Assembly: GCA_934320895.1 (NCBI GenBank)
Contig: CAKRFY010000002.1
Span: 117,118-181,117, forward strand
DNA length: 64,000 bases
Source of the DNA: an uncultured Lachnospiraceae bacterium
GTDB lineage: Bacteria; Bacillota; Clostridia; Lachnospirales; Lachnospiraceae
Direction: 5' to 3'
Below are positions 24,351-33,019 of the stretch, piece after piece. The first letter of the stretch is position 1. Each line of letters starts with the position of its first letter. Below the pieces are notes generated by a model. That model made no database searches. It saw only the letters and a program-made list of their open reading frames with translations, and was not told the DNA's origin. The position numbers and the translations under genes were made by a program.

Positions 24351-25796
24351 ATGGCTAAAAAGAATAAAAAAACAAGGATTATTATTTTGGAGGCATGTCT
24401 GTGTATTTTGTTTATATGCCTGATAGCTGTGGGCGTTGTAAAAGCAAAGATTATAGATAATAAGCTTATCGCTCAGGGGGCAAACATAAGTGGTGTTGAT
24501 ATAGGCGGTCTTACAAAGAAACAGGCAGAGAAGAAAATTGATAAGTATATATCAGAACTGAAAAACAGGGAGATTACGATAAGGTACGGAAATGATGAGA
24601 AAGACACTAAGGCAACATTTGAAAAACTTGGATTTTATGTAGAAGATAATGATTATGTGGAAGCAGCATACAGTATAGGCAAAAAGGGAAACATATTTAA
24701 GCGTTTTAAAGAACTTATCTCAGTTAAAAAGAAGGATGTGACATACAATTTAAAGACCGGGGTTGACAGAAATGTTCTTAAAAATTATATAACATTGAAA
24801 AGTAGGATTCATAATAAAAAAGTTATTAATTCAGAGCTTAAAATGGTTAAAGGAAGACCCAGGGCAACTAAAGACCAATCGGGAATGAAAGTTAATATAG
24901 AAGATACAACAGATGCTTTTTATAAAAAAATTTCAGGAAACGTTAAGGATAAAAGTCTTACACTTAATGCTGTTGTAAAGATTAAAAAACCTAAGTATAC
25001 AAAGAAAATGTATTCGAAATGTAAAGATCTGCTTGGAGAATATTCTACTGATTACAGTTCTTCGACATCGGACAGATGTAATAATATTCAGACAGCAGCA
25101 GGTCGTATAAATGGAACTATTCTTTATCCTGGACAGGTCTTTTCAACGGTTAAAGTTATAAAAGACAGAACACAGGAGAATGGATATAAAGCGGCTCCTG
25201 AATATTCAGGTGGTAAAGTGGTAGCCGGTGTTGGCGGTGGTGTGTGTCAGGTGTCAACAACATTGTATAATGCGGTTATAAATGCGGAATTAAAGGTGGT
25301 TGAACGTTCACCACATTCAATGGTTGTGCATTATGTTAATGTTTCAAGAGATGCAGCAATATCGGGAAATTATAAGGATTTGAAATTTAAAAATAATACA
25401 AAATCTCCCATTTATATAGCTGCGTCGGCAAAAGGGGGAATCCTTTCTTTTAAAATATATGGAGAGGATACAAGAAATAAAAAAAGAAAGATTGCATTTG
25501 AATCTGAGATTGTTGAGGAAAAACAGCCTCAGGGAGAGGTTGTTACAGTAGATGCTACAAAACCATCAGGTTACAGAGAGATAACTCAGTCCGCACATAC
25601 AGGATATAATGCCAGACTTTGGAAAGTAATTTATATAAATGGTGTGGAGAAAAAGAGGGTTCTTGTAAATACAAGCTCATATAACGCTGAACCACAGCAT
25701 GTAACTATCGGAAAACAGAGTGTTGTTAAGAAAGAAGAAAATAAAAAAAGTGATAGAGGACAGAGTGATAAAAAAGATAACGATAATGAAGAGTAG
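24351..25796 (+). CDS. VanW family protein
   Basis: A 481-residue protein. An N-terminal membrane anchor (IIILEACLCILFICLIAVGVV) precedes a peptidoglycan-binding-like (PG_binding_4) region with GGLTKKQAEKKIDKYI. The VanW domain at about 235-375 carries the core motif GGGVCQVSTTLYNA, followed by a G5-like segment (TRLWKVIYINGVEKKRVLVN type) and a Lys/Asp-rich tail. ATG 24351 is preferred because MAKKNKK has GTGGGA nearby; the upstream ATG at 24303 has no site. Cell-envelope protein; the VanW role is not settled. Confidence 0.9.
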   Translation: MAKKNKKTRIIILEACLCILFICLIAVGVVKAKIIDNKLIAQGANISGVDIGGLTKKQAEKKIDKYISELKNREITIRYGNDEKDTKATFEKLGFYVEDNDYVEAAYSIGKKGNIFKRFKELISVKKKDVTYNLKTGVDRNVLKNYITLKSRIHNKKVINSELKMVKGRPRATKDQSGMKVNIEDTTDAFYKKISGNVKDKSLTLNAVVKIKKPKYTKKMYSKCKDLLGEYSTDYSSSTSDRCNNIQTAAGRINGTILYPGQVFSTVKVIKDRTQENGYKAAPEYSGGKVVAGVGGGVCQVSTTLYNAVINAELKVVERSPHSMVVHYVNVSRDAAISGNYKDLKFKNNTKSPIYIAASAKGGILSFKIYGEDTRNKKRKIAFESEIVEEKQPQGEVVTVDATKPSGYREITQSAHTGYNARLWKVIYINGVEKKRVLVNTSSYNAEPQHVTIGKQSVVKKEENKKSDRGQSDKKDNDNEE

Positions 25797-25879
25797 ATAA
25801 GATTTTATAATAGCTTGTAATCACTGTTTGGTGTACTTGAACAGTGGCAGGTAAGTCAAGGAAAGGAATAAACATAAAG

Positions 25880-26860
25880 ATGGAAATAGGAAAAGTACCT
25901 GAGAATGTTTTAAAAAGAGCAGTATTTAAACAGATAAGACACAGGCGGGATGAGGTTATCCTGCATCCAGGAGTCGGGGAGGATTGTTCAGCAGTTGCAG
26001 TTGGTGATGATGAAGCACTTGTGTTTTCAACAGATCCGATAACAGGCACAGATAAGGGCATAGGAAATCTTGCAGTTCATATTACGGCAAATGATCTTGC
26101 GTCAAGTGGGGCAGAACCAATAGGAATAATGACTACAATAATTCTTCCTGATGGAACAAGAGAGATAAAATTGAGAAAAATAATGGAAGAGATAGAGGTG
26201 GCATGCGCCGCATTAAAGATAGAAGTGATGGGTGGTCATACTGAAATTTCAGATGCTGTAAACAGGCCTATAATAAATGTGACAGGCGTCGGAAAAGTAA
26301 AAAAGGGAAAGCTTGTTTCAACTGGTGGTTTGAAACCAGGGGATGAGATAGTTATGACAAAGTGGGCAGGTCTTGAGGGTACCTCAATAATTGCTGCTGA
26401 GAGAGAAGAAAAACTTCTTGAAACATTACCACAGGAACTTGTCGATGTTGCAAAAGGATTTAAAGATTATCTTTCTGTCATTCCTGAATCAAAGATAGCC
26501 ATGGAAGTTGGTGTAAGTGCGATGCATGATGTTACCGAGGGTGGAGTTTTTGGGGCGCTCTGGGAACTTGGTGAGGCTTCAGGGGTTGGTATTACGGCGC
26601 ATCTTGACAAAATTCCTATAAAACAGGAAACTATAGAAGTTTGTGAGGTGTTTCATATTAACCCTTATATGCTTATATCAAGTGGCAGCATGATGATAGG
26701 CTGTGAGAAAGGTAATCTTTTAGTTGAGAAATTAAATGAGGCAGGCATAAATGCGGCAGTCATAGGAAGGGCGACTGAGGGAAATGACAGGATTATAGTA
26801 AGCAGAGATGAGACAAGGTATATAGGACCTGCGGGAAGTGATGAGCTTTATAAGATTTAG
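25880..26860 (+). CDS. AIR synthase / HypE-like (PurM superfamily) protein
   Basis: A 326-residue ATP-binding protein of the PurM/HypE/ThiL fold: GVGEDCSAVAV near residue 35, the dimer-domain motif HITANDLASSGAEPIGIM near residue 65, VMGGHTEISDAV near residue 120 and HDVTEGGVFGALWEL near residue 220. It is close in length to HypE, but the C-terminal PRIC-like cysteine tail of true HypE is missing (it ends GSDELYKI) and no hydrogenase genes are near. Substrate therefore unknown. ATG 25880 has AAGGAAAGGA upstream. Confidence 0.82.
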   Translation: MEIGKVPENVLKRAVFKQIRHRRDEVILHPGVGEDCSAVAVGDDEALVFSTDPITGTDKGIGNLAVHITANDLASSGAEPIGIMTTIILPDGTREIKLRKIMEEIEVACAALKIEVMGGHTEISDAVNRPIINVTGVGKVKKGKLVSTGGLKPGDEIVMTKWAGLEGTSIIAAEREEKLLETLPQELVDVAKGFKDYLSVIPESKIAMEVGVSAMHDVTEGGVFGALWELGEASGVGITAHLDKIPIKQETIEVCEVFHINPYMLISSGSMMIGCEKGNLLVEKLNEAGINAAVIGRATEGNDRIIVSRDETRYIGPAGSDELYKI

Positions 26861-26886
26861 ATTGCATAGCATTATGAGCAAGTAGC

Positions 26887-26969
26887 TTTTCACACCAAAG
26901 ATTTGTGTCTGTGCACACTTGACACAAACTTGATATGCACAAAAAACGTGTGCAGAAATGAGGGTTTTT
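26887..26969 (+). repeat. Repeated leader module, copy B (before the Lrp gene)
   Basis: CACACCAAAGATTTGTGTC, then GTGCACACTTGACACAAAC, then GCACAAAAAACGTGTGC and AGAAATGAGGG, up to ATG 26970. It is closely similar to copy A over the whole length. TGCACAC can pair with GTGTGCA across the module, or the local GCACA/TGTGC hairpin can form. It is preceded by a fragment of the other repeat family (ATGAGCAAGTAGC at 26874-26886). Confidence 0.8.
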
Positions 26970-27467
26970 ATGAACAGTGATTTAAGAGAAAAGATTTTGA
27001 ATACGATAAGTAAGAACAGCCGTTATACTACTAAGGAACTGGCGGCGATGCTTGGCAGTGATCAAAAGACCGTTGAAGATGAGATCAGGCTGATGGAGGA
27101 GGAAAATGTTATCTGTGGATATCCTACTCTTATCAACTGGGACAAGACTGACTGTGAGAAGGTAACGGCGCTTATTGAGGTTAAGGTGACACCTCAGCGT
27201 GATATGGGATTTAACAAGGTTGCTGAGAGAATATACAAGTTTGACGAGGTAGAGAGTGTATATCTTATGTCGGGTGGTTTTGATCTTACTGTTACAATCT
27301 CAGGTAAGAGCATGAAAGAAGTCGCGAGATTTGTTTCGGAGAAACTTTCAACGCTGGAATATGTTAACAGTACTGCGACATATTTTGTGCTTAAAAAATA
27401 TAAAGAACATGGTCTTGAGATGACAGGTAAGCACCATGAACCAGAAAGGATGTTAATTACACCATGA
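26970..27467 (+). CDS. Lrp/AsnC family transcriptional regulator
   Basis: A 165-residue protein with an N-terminal helix-turn-helix (TTKELAAMLGSDQKTVEDEIRLMEEENVI) and a C-terminal ligand/oligomer domain (ALIEVKVTPQRDMGFNKVAERI, then VYLMSGGFDLTVTISG). ATG 26970 lies directly after the repeat-derived site. Its end overlaps the aminotransferase start by 4 bp (ATGA), so it probably regulates or is tied to amino acid metabolism through that enzyme. Confidence 0.92.
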   Translation: MNSDLREKILNTISKNSRYTTKELAAMLGSDQKTVEDEIRLMEEENVICGYPTLINWDKTDCEKVTALIEVKVTPQRDMGFNKVAERIYKFDEVESVYLMSGGFDLTVTISGKSMKEVARFVSEKLSTLEYVNSTATYFVLKKYKEHGLEMTGKHHEPERMLITP

Positions 27468-28621
27468 GAGATGCATTATCGAGTAAAGTTAAACAGATAA
27501 AGCCGTCAGGCATAAGAAAATTTTTTGATATAGTAAGTGAGATGGACGATGCCATATCACTTGGTGTTGGGGAGCCTGATTTTGATACACCGTGGCATAT
27601 AAGAGAAGAAGGTATATATTCTCTTGAAAAGGGAAGAACATTTTATACATCAAATTCAGGCCTTAAGGATTTAAAAATTGAGATTTCAAAATATCTTGAC
27701 AGACGTTTTGATTTAAAGTATGACCCGTCAGGTGAGATTATGATAACTGTCGGTGGAAGTGAGGCGATTGACGGAGCTCTCAGGGCTATGCTTGATGAGG
27801 GTGACGAGGTAATACTTCCACAGCCCAGTTATGTATCATATGAGCCGTGTATAGTGCTTGCAGATGGAGTACCCGTTATAGTGGAATTAAAGGAAGATAA
27901 TGATTTTAAACTGACAAGAGAACAGCTTGAAGCTGTTGTTACCGACAAGACTAAAATACTTATCATGCCATTTCCAAACAATCCGACAGGGGCAATAATG
28001 ACAAAAGAAGAATTACAGCCTATAGTTGATTTTGTTATAGAGCATGACCTTTTTGTGATTTCAGATGAGATATATTCAGAACTTACATATAGTGGAACGC
28101 ATGCATCAATAGGGGCATTTCCGGGAATGAAGGAAAGAACTATCGTCATAAACGGATTTTCAAAATCTTATGCGATGACAGGATGGAGACTTGGTTATGC
28201 ATGTGGCCCTAAAGTTATACTTGATCAGATATTAAAGATACATCAGTTTGCTATTATGTGTGCTCCGACTACAAGTCAGTATGCGGCTATAGAGGCACTT
28301 CGTCATGGTGATGATGATGTGGAGAGGATGAGAAATGAGTATGACAGGAGAAGAAGATTTCTTTTAAATGCGTTTGATGAGATGGGAATAAAATGTTTTG
28401 AGCCATATGGTGCATTTTATATGTTTCCAAGTATAAAAAAATTTGGAATGACTTCGGATGAGTTTGCTACAAGACTTCTTAAAGAAGAAAAGATAGCGGT
28501 AGTTCCAGGAACAGCATTTGGTGATTGTGGAGAAGGATTTTTGAGGATATCGTATGCTTATTCGATAGATGATCTCAAAGCAGCACTTGAAAGAATAGAT
28601 AGCTTTATAAAAAAACTTTAA
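27464..28621 (+). CDS. Class I/II pyridoxal-phosphate aminotransferase
   Basis: A 385-residue fold-type I aminotransferase. The PLP lysine is in GFSKSYAMTGWRLGY near residue 235; other family marks are the N-terminal GVGEPDFDTP, the PNNPTGAI motif near residue 173, SDEIYSELTYSG near 200 and FLRISYAYS at the C-terminus. It resembles PatA/aspartate-type enzymes; the exact amino donor and acceptor cannot be read from the sequence. Translationally coupled to the Lrp regulator upstream. Confidence 0.93.
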   Translation: MRDALSSKVKQIKPSGIRKFFDIVSEMDDAISLGVGEPDFDTPWHIREEGIYSLEKGRTFYTSNSGLKDLKIEISKYLDRRFDLKYDPSGEIMITVGGSEAIDGALRAMLDEGDEVILPQPSYVSYEPCIVLADGVPVIVELKEDNDFKLTREQLEAVVTDKTKILIMPFPNNPTGAIMTKEELQPIVDFVIEHDLFVISDEIYSELTYSGTHASIGAFPGMKERTIVINGFSKSYAMTGWRLGYACGPKVILDQILKIHQFAIMCAPTTSQYAAIEALRHGDDDVERMRNEYDRRRRFLLNAFDEMGIKCFEPYGAFYMFPSIKKFGMTSDEFATRLLKEEKIAVVPGTAFGDCGEGFLRISYAYSIDDLKAALERIDSFIKKL

Positions 28622-28690
28622 AAGATAAGATATAAATACTTCTTTGGAAATATTAGTGGAAGAGTCCGCTGGATAAAATGGGAGGAAAAT

Positions 28691-29194
28691 ATGTTAAATA
28701 TAGTTTTACTTGAGCCAGAGATGCCGGCAAATACAGGAAATATAGGAAGAACCTGTTGTGCAACAGGGACAAGGCTTCATCTTATCGAGCCAATGGGATT
28801 TAAGATAAATGATAAAATGCTTAAAAGAGCCGGACTTGATTACTGGGACAAGCTTGATGTTACTGTTTATGACTGTTACGAGGATTTCCTTGAACAAAAT
28901 CCTGATGCAGCAAAGAAAATGTATATGGCAACGACAAAGTCGAAGCAGGATTATACAGATGTAAAGTATGAACCAGATGCATATATTATGTTTGGTAAGG
29001 AAAGTGCGGGGATTCCAGAGGAAATTCTTGTGGATTCTCAAGAGACAGCGATAAGAATACCTATGAATAAAAATATAAGATCGTTAAATCTTTCAAATTC
29101 AGTTGCGATAGTATTATATGAAGCATTAAGACAAAATAATTTTTTTGATATGCAGCTTGAGGGAGATCTTCACAGACTGCATTGGAAAGAGTAA
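28691..29194 (+). CDS. trmL: TrmL, tRNA (cytidine/uridine-2'-O-)-methyltransferase
   Basis: A 167-residue SPOUT methyltransferase that modifies position 34 of tRNA-Leu species. The start MLNIVLLEPEMPANTGNIGRTC, the central FGKESAGIP and the C-terminal IPMNKNIRSLNLSNSVAIVLYE match the family and form the knotted SAM site. ATG 28691 has GGGAGG upstream. Cytoplasmic; normal length. Confidence 0.93.
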   Translation: MLNIVLLEPEMPANTGNIGRTCCATGTRLHLIEPMGFKINDKMLKRAGLDYWDKLDVTVYDCYEDFLEQNPDAAKKMYMATTKSKQDYTDVKYEPDAYIMFGKESAGIPEEILVDSQETAIRIPMNKNIRSLNLSNSVAIVLYEALRQNNFFDMQLEGDLHRLHWKE

Positions 29195-29283
29195 AAAAAG
29201 CAAAAAATTATGGTTATTTTTGACAGAACTTATATAAAAATTTTGTGAATATCGGAGAAAAAAACAAAAACTTAAAAAAGCTA

Positions 29284-29312
29284 TTGAAAAATATGTCAAA
29301 TCATACTAGAAT
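29284..29312 (+). promoter_or_regulatory. Promoter of the pfkA transcript
   Basis: TTGAAA at 29284-29289, a 17-bp spacer and TAGAAT at 29307-29312. This would give a 5' leader of about 225 bases before pfkA. Confidence 0.55.
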
Positions 29313-29341
29313 TATTAACGATATTTAATAAGAAGAGAGAT

Positions 29342-29425
29342 ATGAAAAAAATGCGTATTTCCTTAGTCTATTATGACGTTATCTGTAGAAGAAGCATATT
29401 TGTTAATGTTCACTTTCAAGTTTGA
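29342..29425 (+). CDS. Possible 27-residue leader peptide in the pfkA leader
   Basis: ATG 29342 preceded by AAGAGAGA encodes MKKMRISLVYYDVIC... and stops at TGA 29423-29425, inside the hairpin region that starts at 29397. No amino acid is strongly enriched. It may be chance, but its position between the promoter and a strong hairpin suggests a leader ORF. Confidence 0.3.
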   Translation: MKKMRISLVYYDVICRRSIFVNVHFQV

Positions 29426-29463
29426 CATTGGTTGTGAAGCTTGAGAGTGAACAGTAACAAATA
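29397..29463 (+). promoter_or_regulatory. Long hairpin in the pfkA leader
   Basis: The left arm TATTTGTTAATGTTCACTTT and onward to 29420 pairs with the right arm 29440-29463 (CTTGAGAGTGAACAGTAACA and on), with only a few mismatches over 24 bases. The loop is 19 bases. The right arm is not followed by a clean T-run (TTTTATTC), so it may be a regulatory or stability hairpin rather than a terminator. Confidence 0.6.
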
Positions 29464-29542
29464 TTTTATTCAGATTATGTGAGGGGTTGCGCATAATAAG
29501 CGTTCCTAAGTATGATAATAGAATGGAATGGAGGATAATAAA

Positions 29543-30532
29543 ATGAGTGAAACAAAGGGAAAGATTGCGGTATTAACAAGTGGAGGAGATGCACCTGGAA
29601 TGAATGCAGCTATTCGTGCAGTGGTTCGTACCGGTATTGCTAAGGGATATGAAGTATATGGTGTAAGAAGAGGATACAATGGTATTCTTAACAGAGAGAT
29701 GGATCTTCTTACATTCCATGATGTTTCAGAGAAACTTCAGCATGGTGGCACATTCCTTTTTACGGCAAGAAGCGCTGAATTTAGAGAGGAAGAGGGAAAG
29801 AAAAAGGCAGCAGCTATCTGTAAGGAACTTGGCATAGAGACACTTATCGTTATAGGTGGTGACGGTTCATTTACAGGAGCTAAGAATCTTTCAAAATATG
29901 GTGTAAATGTTATCGGTCTTCCGGGAACAATCGATCTTGATATAGCATATACAGATTATACAATCGGATTTGATACAGCAGTAAATACTGCTATGGAGGC
30001 TATTGACCGTCTTCGTGAGACATCAAATTCACATGAGCGTTGCAGCGTAGTAGAAGTTATGGGACGTTCAGCAGGATATATTGCACTTTGGTGTGGTATT
30101 GCAAATGGTGCTGAGGAGATTCTTTTACCTGAGAAGTTTGACAATAATTATGATAAACTTATTGAGGAGATAAAGAATAACCGTGCAAGTGGTATGACTC
30201 ATCAGATTATTGTAAATGCTGAGGGCATTGGTCATTCTTACGGTCTTGCAAAGAAGATTGAAGAGGCTACAGGAATTGAGACACGTGCTACTATTCTTGG
30301 ACATTTACAGCGTGGTGGAAGTCCTACTGCAAGAGACAGAGTTTATGCTTCTGTTATGGGTGCATATGCTGTTGATTGTATTGAAAAGGGTAAGAAGAAC
30401 AGACTTATCGGTTACAAGGATGGTCATGTTTATGATATCGATATCGATGAAGCATTCAAGATGCAGAAGAGTATTGATGATTATGAGTATGAAGTAGCAG
30501 GAATTCTTGGAACAAGATGTGAATACAAATAA
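29543..30532 (+). CDS. pfkA: ATP-dependent 6-phosphofructokinase
   Basis: Phosphorylates fructose 6-phosphate in glycolysis. 329 residues. Motifs: LTSGGDAPGMNAAIRA at the N-terminus, IGGDGSFTGA near residue 103 (the Gly usual for ATP users), the catalytic PGTIDLDIAYTD near residue 125, and EVMGRSAGYIAL near 170. Most bacterial enzymes read PGTIDND at the catalytic loop; here the Asn is Leu while both Asp are kept. ATG 29543 has ATGGAGGA upstream; the earlier ATG 29528 lies on that site. A long structured leader precedes it. Confidence 0.95.
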   Translation: MSETKGKIAVLTSGGDAPGMNAAIRAVVRTGIAKGYEVYGVRRGYNGILNREMDLLTFHDVSEKLQHGGTFLFTARSAEFREEEGKKKAAAICKELGIETLIVIGGDGSFTGAKNLSKYGVNVIGLPGTIDLDIAYTDYTIGFDTAVNTAMEAIDRLRETSNSHERCSVVEVMGRSAGYIALWCGIANGAEEILLPEKFDNNYDKLIEEIKNNRASGMTHQIIVNAEGIGHSYGLAKKIEEATGIETRATILGHLQRGGSPTARDRVYASVMGAYAVDCIEKGKKNRLIGYKDGHVYDIDIDEAFKMQKSIDDYEYEVAGILGTRCEYK

Positions 30533-30596
30533 GAAATCGCAAATCTGATATTATATAAGATTATCAGTAAACATAAAAATTAAATACTTAAATATG

Positions 30597-30695
30597 AACA
30601 GAGTAGGAAGTCATGCGTTAAGTACCAAAGGATGGGAAGTTGTCTTTGGGCGAAAAGAATTTATTCTTGCGGTATGGCTTTCGCATCCACTGTCA
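30597..30695 (+). promoter_or_regulatory. Tetrahydrofolate (THF) riboswitch
   Basis: The conserved THF aptamer pieces occur in order: GAGTAG at 30601, GCGTTAAGT near 30615, GATGGGAAGTTGTC near 30631, GCGGTATGG near 30669 and CGCATCCACT near 30682. A terminator and the folate transporter gene folT follow, the classic target. Expected to switch transport off when folates are plentiful. Confidence 0.93.
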
Positions 30696-30703
30696 GAGAT
30701 GAA

Positions 30704-30758
30704 TGAAAAACACTCATTACCTGGATAATGGTCTACTTTGAGTGTTTTTCTTTTTTTT
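30704..30758 (+). terminator. Terminator controlled by the THF riboswitch
   Basis: GAAAAACACTCA pairs with TGAGTGTTTTTC, with a smaller ATTACC/GGATAATGG part between; eight T residues follow. Confidence 0.88.
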
Positions 30759-30786
30759 CGGCTCCGTTCATTAGAAAGGGCAAGAA

Positions 30787-31326
30787 ATGAAGGAAAAGAA
30801 AACTAAAATTTCAGTAAGAGACATTACACTTATGGCGATGCTTATAGCTATCGAAATCGTATTATCAAGATTTTGTTCAATACAGGCATGGAATGTAAAG
30901 ATTGGATTTGCATTTATAGCACCTGTAACGGCAGCTATATTGATGGGACCTGCACAGGCCGCAGTTGTTGCGGGAGTTGCAGATGTACTCGGAACACTTA
31001 TGTTCCCTATTGGGCCATATTTTCCGGGATTTACACTTAATTCATGCTTGAATGGTTTAGTATGGGGATTATTCCTGCATAAAAAGCCATCTTTACCAAA
31101 AGCAGCAATGGCAGCAGGTATAAATCAGTTTGTGATAGGACTGTTTATAACTACATTTTGGATTTCGATGTTGTATGGTTCACCATATGCATCATTGTTA
31201 CCTGTAAGACTTACACAGGCTTGTATTCTTTTTGTAGCACAGTTTGTAACTATATCTGTACTTCAGGAAGTATTCTTTAAGAGATTGAAGGGTGTATTTC
31301 AGACAAGCGCAGTAAATACGCAGTAA
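30787..31326 (+). CDS. folT: FolT, folate-specific ECF transporter S component
   Basis: A 179-residue integral membrane protein with five or six hydrophobic helices. Family-like segments are ITLMAMLIAIEIVLSRF at the N-terminus, IGFAFIAPVTAAILMGP, ADVLGTLMFPIGPYFPGFT and FTLNSCLNGLVWGLFL. It would pair with a shared EcfA-EcfT energy module encoded elsewhere. The THF riboswitch upstream fixes folate as the likely substrate. RBS AGAAAGGG. Confidence 0.93.
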   Translation: MKEKKTKISVRDITLMAMLIAIEIVLSRFCSIQAWNVKIGFAFIAPVTAAILMGPAQAAVVAGVADVLGTLMFPIGPYFPGFTLNSCLNGLVWGLFLHKKPSLPKAAMAAGINQFVIGLFITTFWISMLYGSPYASLLPVRLTQACILFVAQFVTISVLQEVFFKRLKGVFQTSAVNTQ

Positions 31327-31356
31327 CATGAGAATATACACAGATTTGCGATGAAT

Positions 31357-31465
31357 AAAAAGGGGCTGTCGCACGAGGCACTATTCATACAATATGTAGA
31401 TAATAAATCTTTTATTAACATCTACATATTGTATAGATCATGCTTAATGCGACAGTCCCTTTTAA
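31357..31465 (+). repeat. Palindromic 105-bp repeat, copy 1 (folT / kinase junction)
   Basis: Ends GGGGCTGTCGCA and TGCGACAGTCCC; inner arms CATACAATATGTAGA and TCTACATATTGTATAG. The whole unit is one long imperfect palindrome with A and T runs on its flanks, so it can act as a terminator in both directions. It lies between convergent folT (+) and the histidine kinase (-). Related units: 37663-37768 (same orientation) and 53447-53553 (reversed). Confidence 0.85.
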
Positions 31466-31490
31466 TATGTAATCATATGATCTTTATAGA

Positions 31491-32909
31491 CTATACATGC
31501 ATTGGAAGTGAGAATATAAATTCTGTTCCTACACCCTCTGTGCTTATTACATTTATATTCTCGCCATGGTTTTCGATTATTTCCTTAGTTATTGAAAGTC
31601 CAAGACCGGTTCCTTTTTTATCTTTTCCACGCGAAAGATCAGTTTTATAAAAGCGTTTCCATACTTTACCAAGGCTTTCTTTTGGAATACCGATACCATG
31701 GTCTTTTATTGATATGAAGACTTTTTGATTTTTTTCTTTAGTATGTATTTCAATAGTTGAATTATCATGGCTGAATTTTATAGCATTATCGACAAGATTT
31801 TGTATAACCTGTTCTATTTTGCTCTGGTCTGCATCAACAAGAGAAACTTCGGCATCAAATGTTATATTAAGTGAAATATGTTTTTGTGTACATCTTTGTT
31901 CAAAGGTTGCCAGACAGCGTTTTAATTCACTGTTTATATCAAAGGTTGATATCTCTAGCGGGATTCCCTTGTTTTCAAACTCACTTAGAGAGAGAAGATT
32001 GTTTGTAAGCTTGGTAAGTCGCTCGACTTCAAAAAGTATGATATCGAGATATTTTCCCTGCATTTCAGGAGGGATAGTGCCATCGGCCATCGCCTGGGTA
32101 TAGCCCTTTATTGATGTTAATGGTGATCTGAAATCATGTGAGACATTAGCAATAAAGTTTTTCTGGTAATCATTTGTGTCTTTCATTTTGTCAGCAAGGT
32201 ATTTTATGGCTCCGGCAAGGTCAGCCTGATCATGTCCTCTATATGCCGGCATAGGATAGTCATAGTGCCCGGCGGCATATTCCCTGGCTGCATTCTGCAT
32301 ACTTTTAAGTGGAATGATGGTCTGTAGGTAAAGATAAAGCAGCAAAATAAACAAAATAACTGACATTATGATATAACAGATAAGTACCGTATCTACATAT
32401 TGTACCGCCTTATTATGAAGTGGCTTAACTGGTGTAGATAAGATTATATAAAAGTTTATATCAAGGCCGGAGGCTACAGGATAAATAATACAAAGTGATT
32501 TGTCAGAGAGTAGTTTGTTTATGTTAGTATTTTCATCTGATTGTTTGGATAAAAGCAAAGGATCATATTTATTTATATTAGCTTCTTCTCTGCTATTATT
32601 TATATCAGAATCAATAATTATCTTACTGTCAGTATTGCTTATCCATATGCGTATGTCAGTTGCGTTTTGTATTGAATAGAATTGTTTACGCATAGAAGGA
32701 ATAGCACTGTTTACAAGATAGGTATTTGAAAGATATTGAGTTCTTATATTGTCTGCTTCTGAATACATATTTGTTTCCACATCTGAGATTAGTTTTTTAT
32801 ACATAAGTTTGTGACCATATGTATTTAGAAGTACTACTGTTAAAATTGTAAATATAAGATAGCATGTAAAAAATTTAAAACGAAGTGATCTCTTAATTTT
32901 AAATTGCAT
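31491..32909 (-). CDS. Sensor histidine kinase
   Basis: A 472-residue membrane kinase. Helix 1 lies at residues about 10-27, an extracytoplasmic sensor region at about 28-165, helix 2 at 168-192 (TVLICYIIMSVILFILLLYLY) and a HAMP-like region to about 245. The phosphoacceptor H-box is NVSHDFRSPLTSIKGY near residue 258, followed by an HATPase domain with NLVDNAIKFSHD, DHGIGIPKE and GTGLGLSI. ATG 32909 has AAAGGAGAA. It follows the response regulator on the same strand, so they form a two-component pair. Signal unknown. Confidence 0.93.
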   Translation of the reverse strand: MQFKIKRSLRFKFFTCYLIFTILTVVLLNTYGHKLMYKKLISDVETNMYSEADNIRTQYLSNTYLVNSAIPSMRKQFYSIQNATDIRIWISNTDSKIIIDSDINNSREEANINKYDPLLLSKQSDENTNINKLLSDKSLCIIYPVASGLDINFYIILSTPVKPLHNKAVQYVDTVLICYIIMSVILFILLLYLYLQTIIPLKSMQNAAREYAAGHYDYPMPAYRGHDQADLAGAIKYLADKMKDTNDYQKNFIANVSHDFRSPLTSIKGYTQAMADGTIPPEMQGKYLDIILFEVERLTKLTNNLLSLSEFENKGIPLEISTFDINSELKRCLATFEQRCTQKHISLNITFDAEVSLVDADQSKIEQVIQNLVDNAIKFSHDNSTIEIHTKEKNQKVFISIKDHGIGIPKESLGKVWKRFYKTDLSRGKDKKGTGLGLSITKEIIENHGENINVISTEGVGTEFIFSLPMHV

Positions 32910-32976
32910 AGAGTTCTCCTTTCGCAGGTTTGTTCAATTCCGGCATATATAAAACTAATTTGCATAAATGCATGAA

Positions 32977-33012
32977 ACACACTCTTTGCATCTGCTATGT
33001 AAAGAGTGTGTT
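32977..33012 (-). terminator. Hairpin between the response regulator and kinase genes
   Basis: AACACACTCTTT pairs with AAAGAGTGTGTT around a 12-base loop in the 110-bp gap. On the minus strand it is followed only by TTTCATGC, so it is probably a weak attenuator or stability element rather than a full stop. Confidence 0.5.
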
Positions 33013-33019
33013 GAAAAAT

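Noticed and set aside
31351..31650. Open frame of 99 codons after folT
   Set aside because: It runs through the palindromic repeat and into the antisense of the kinase gene; no homology or start signal.
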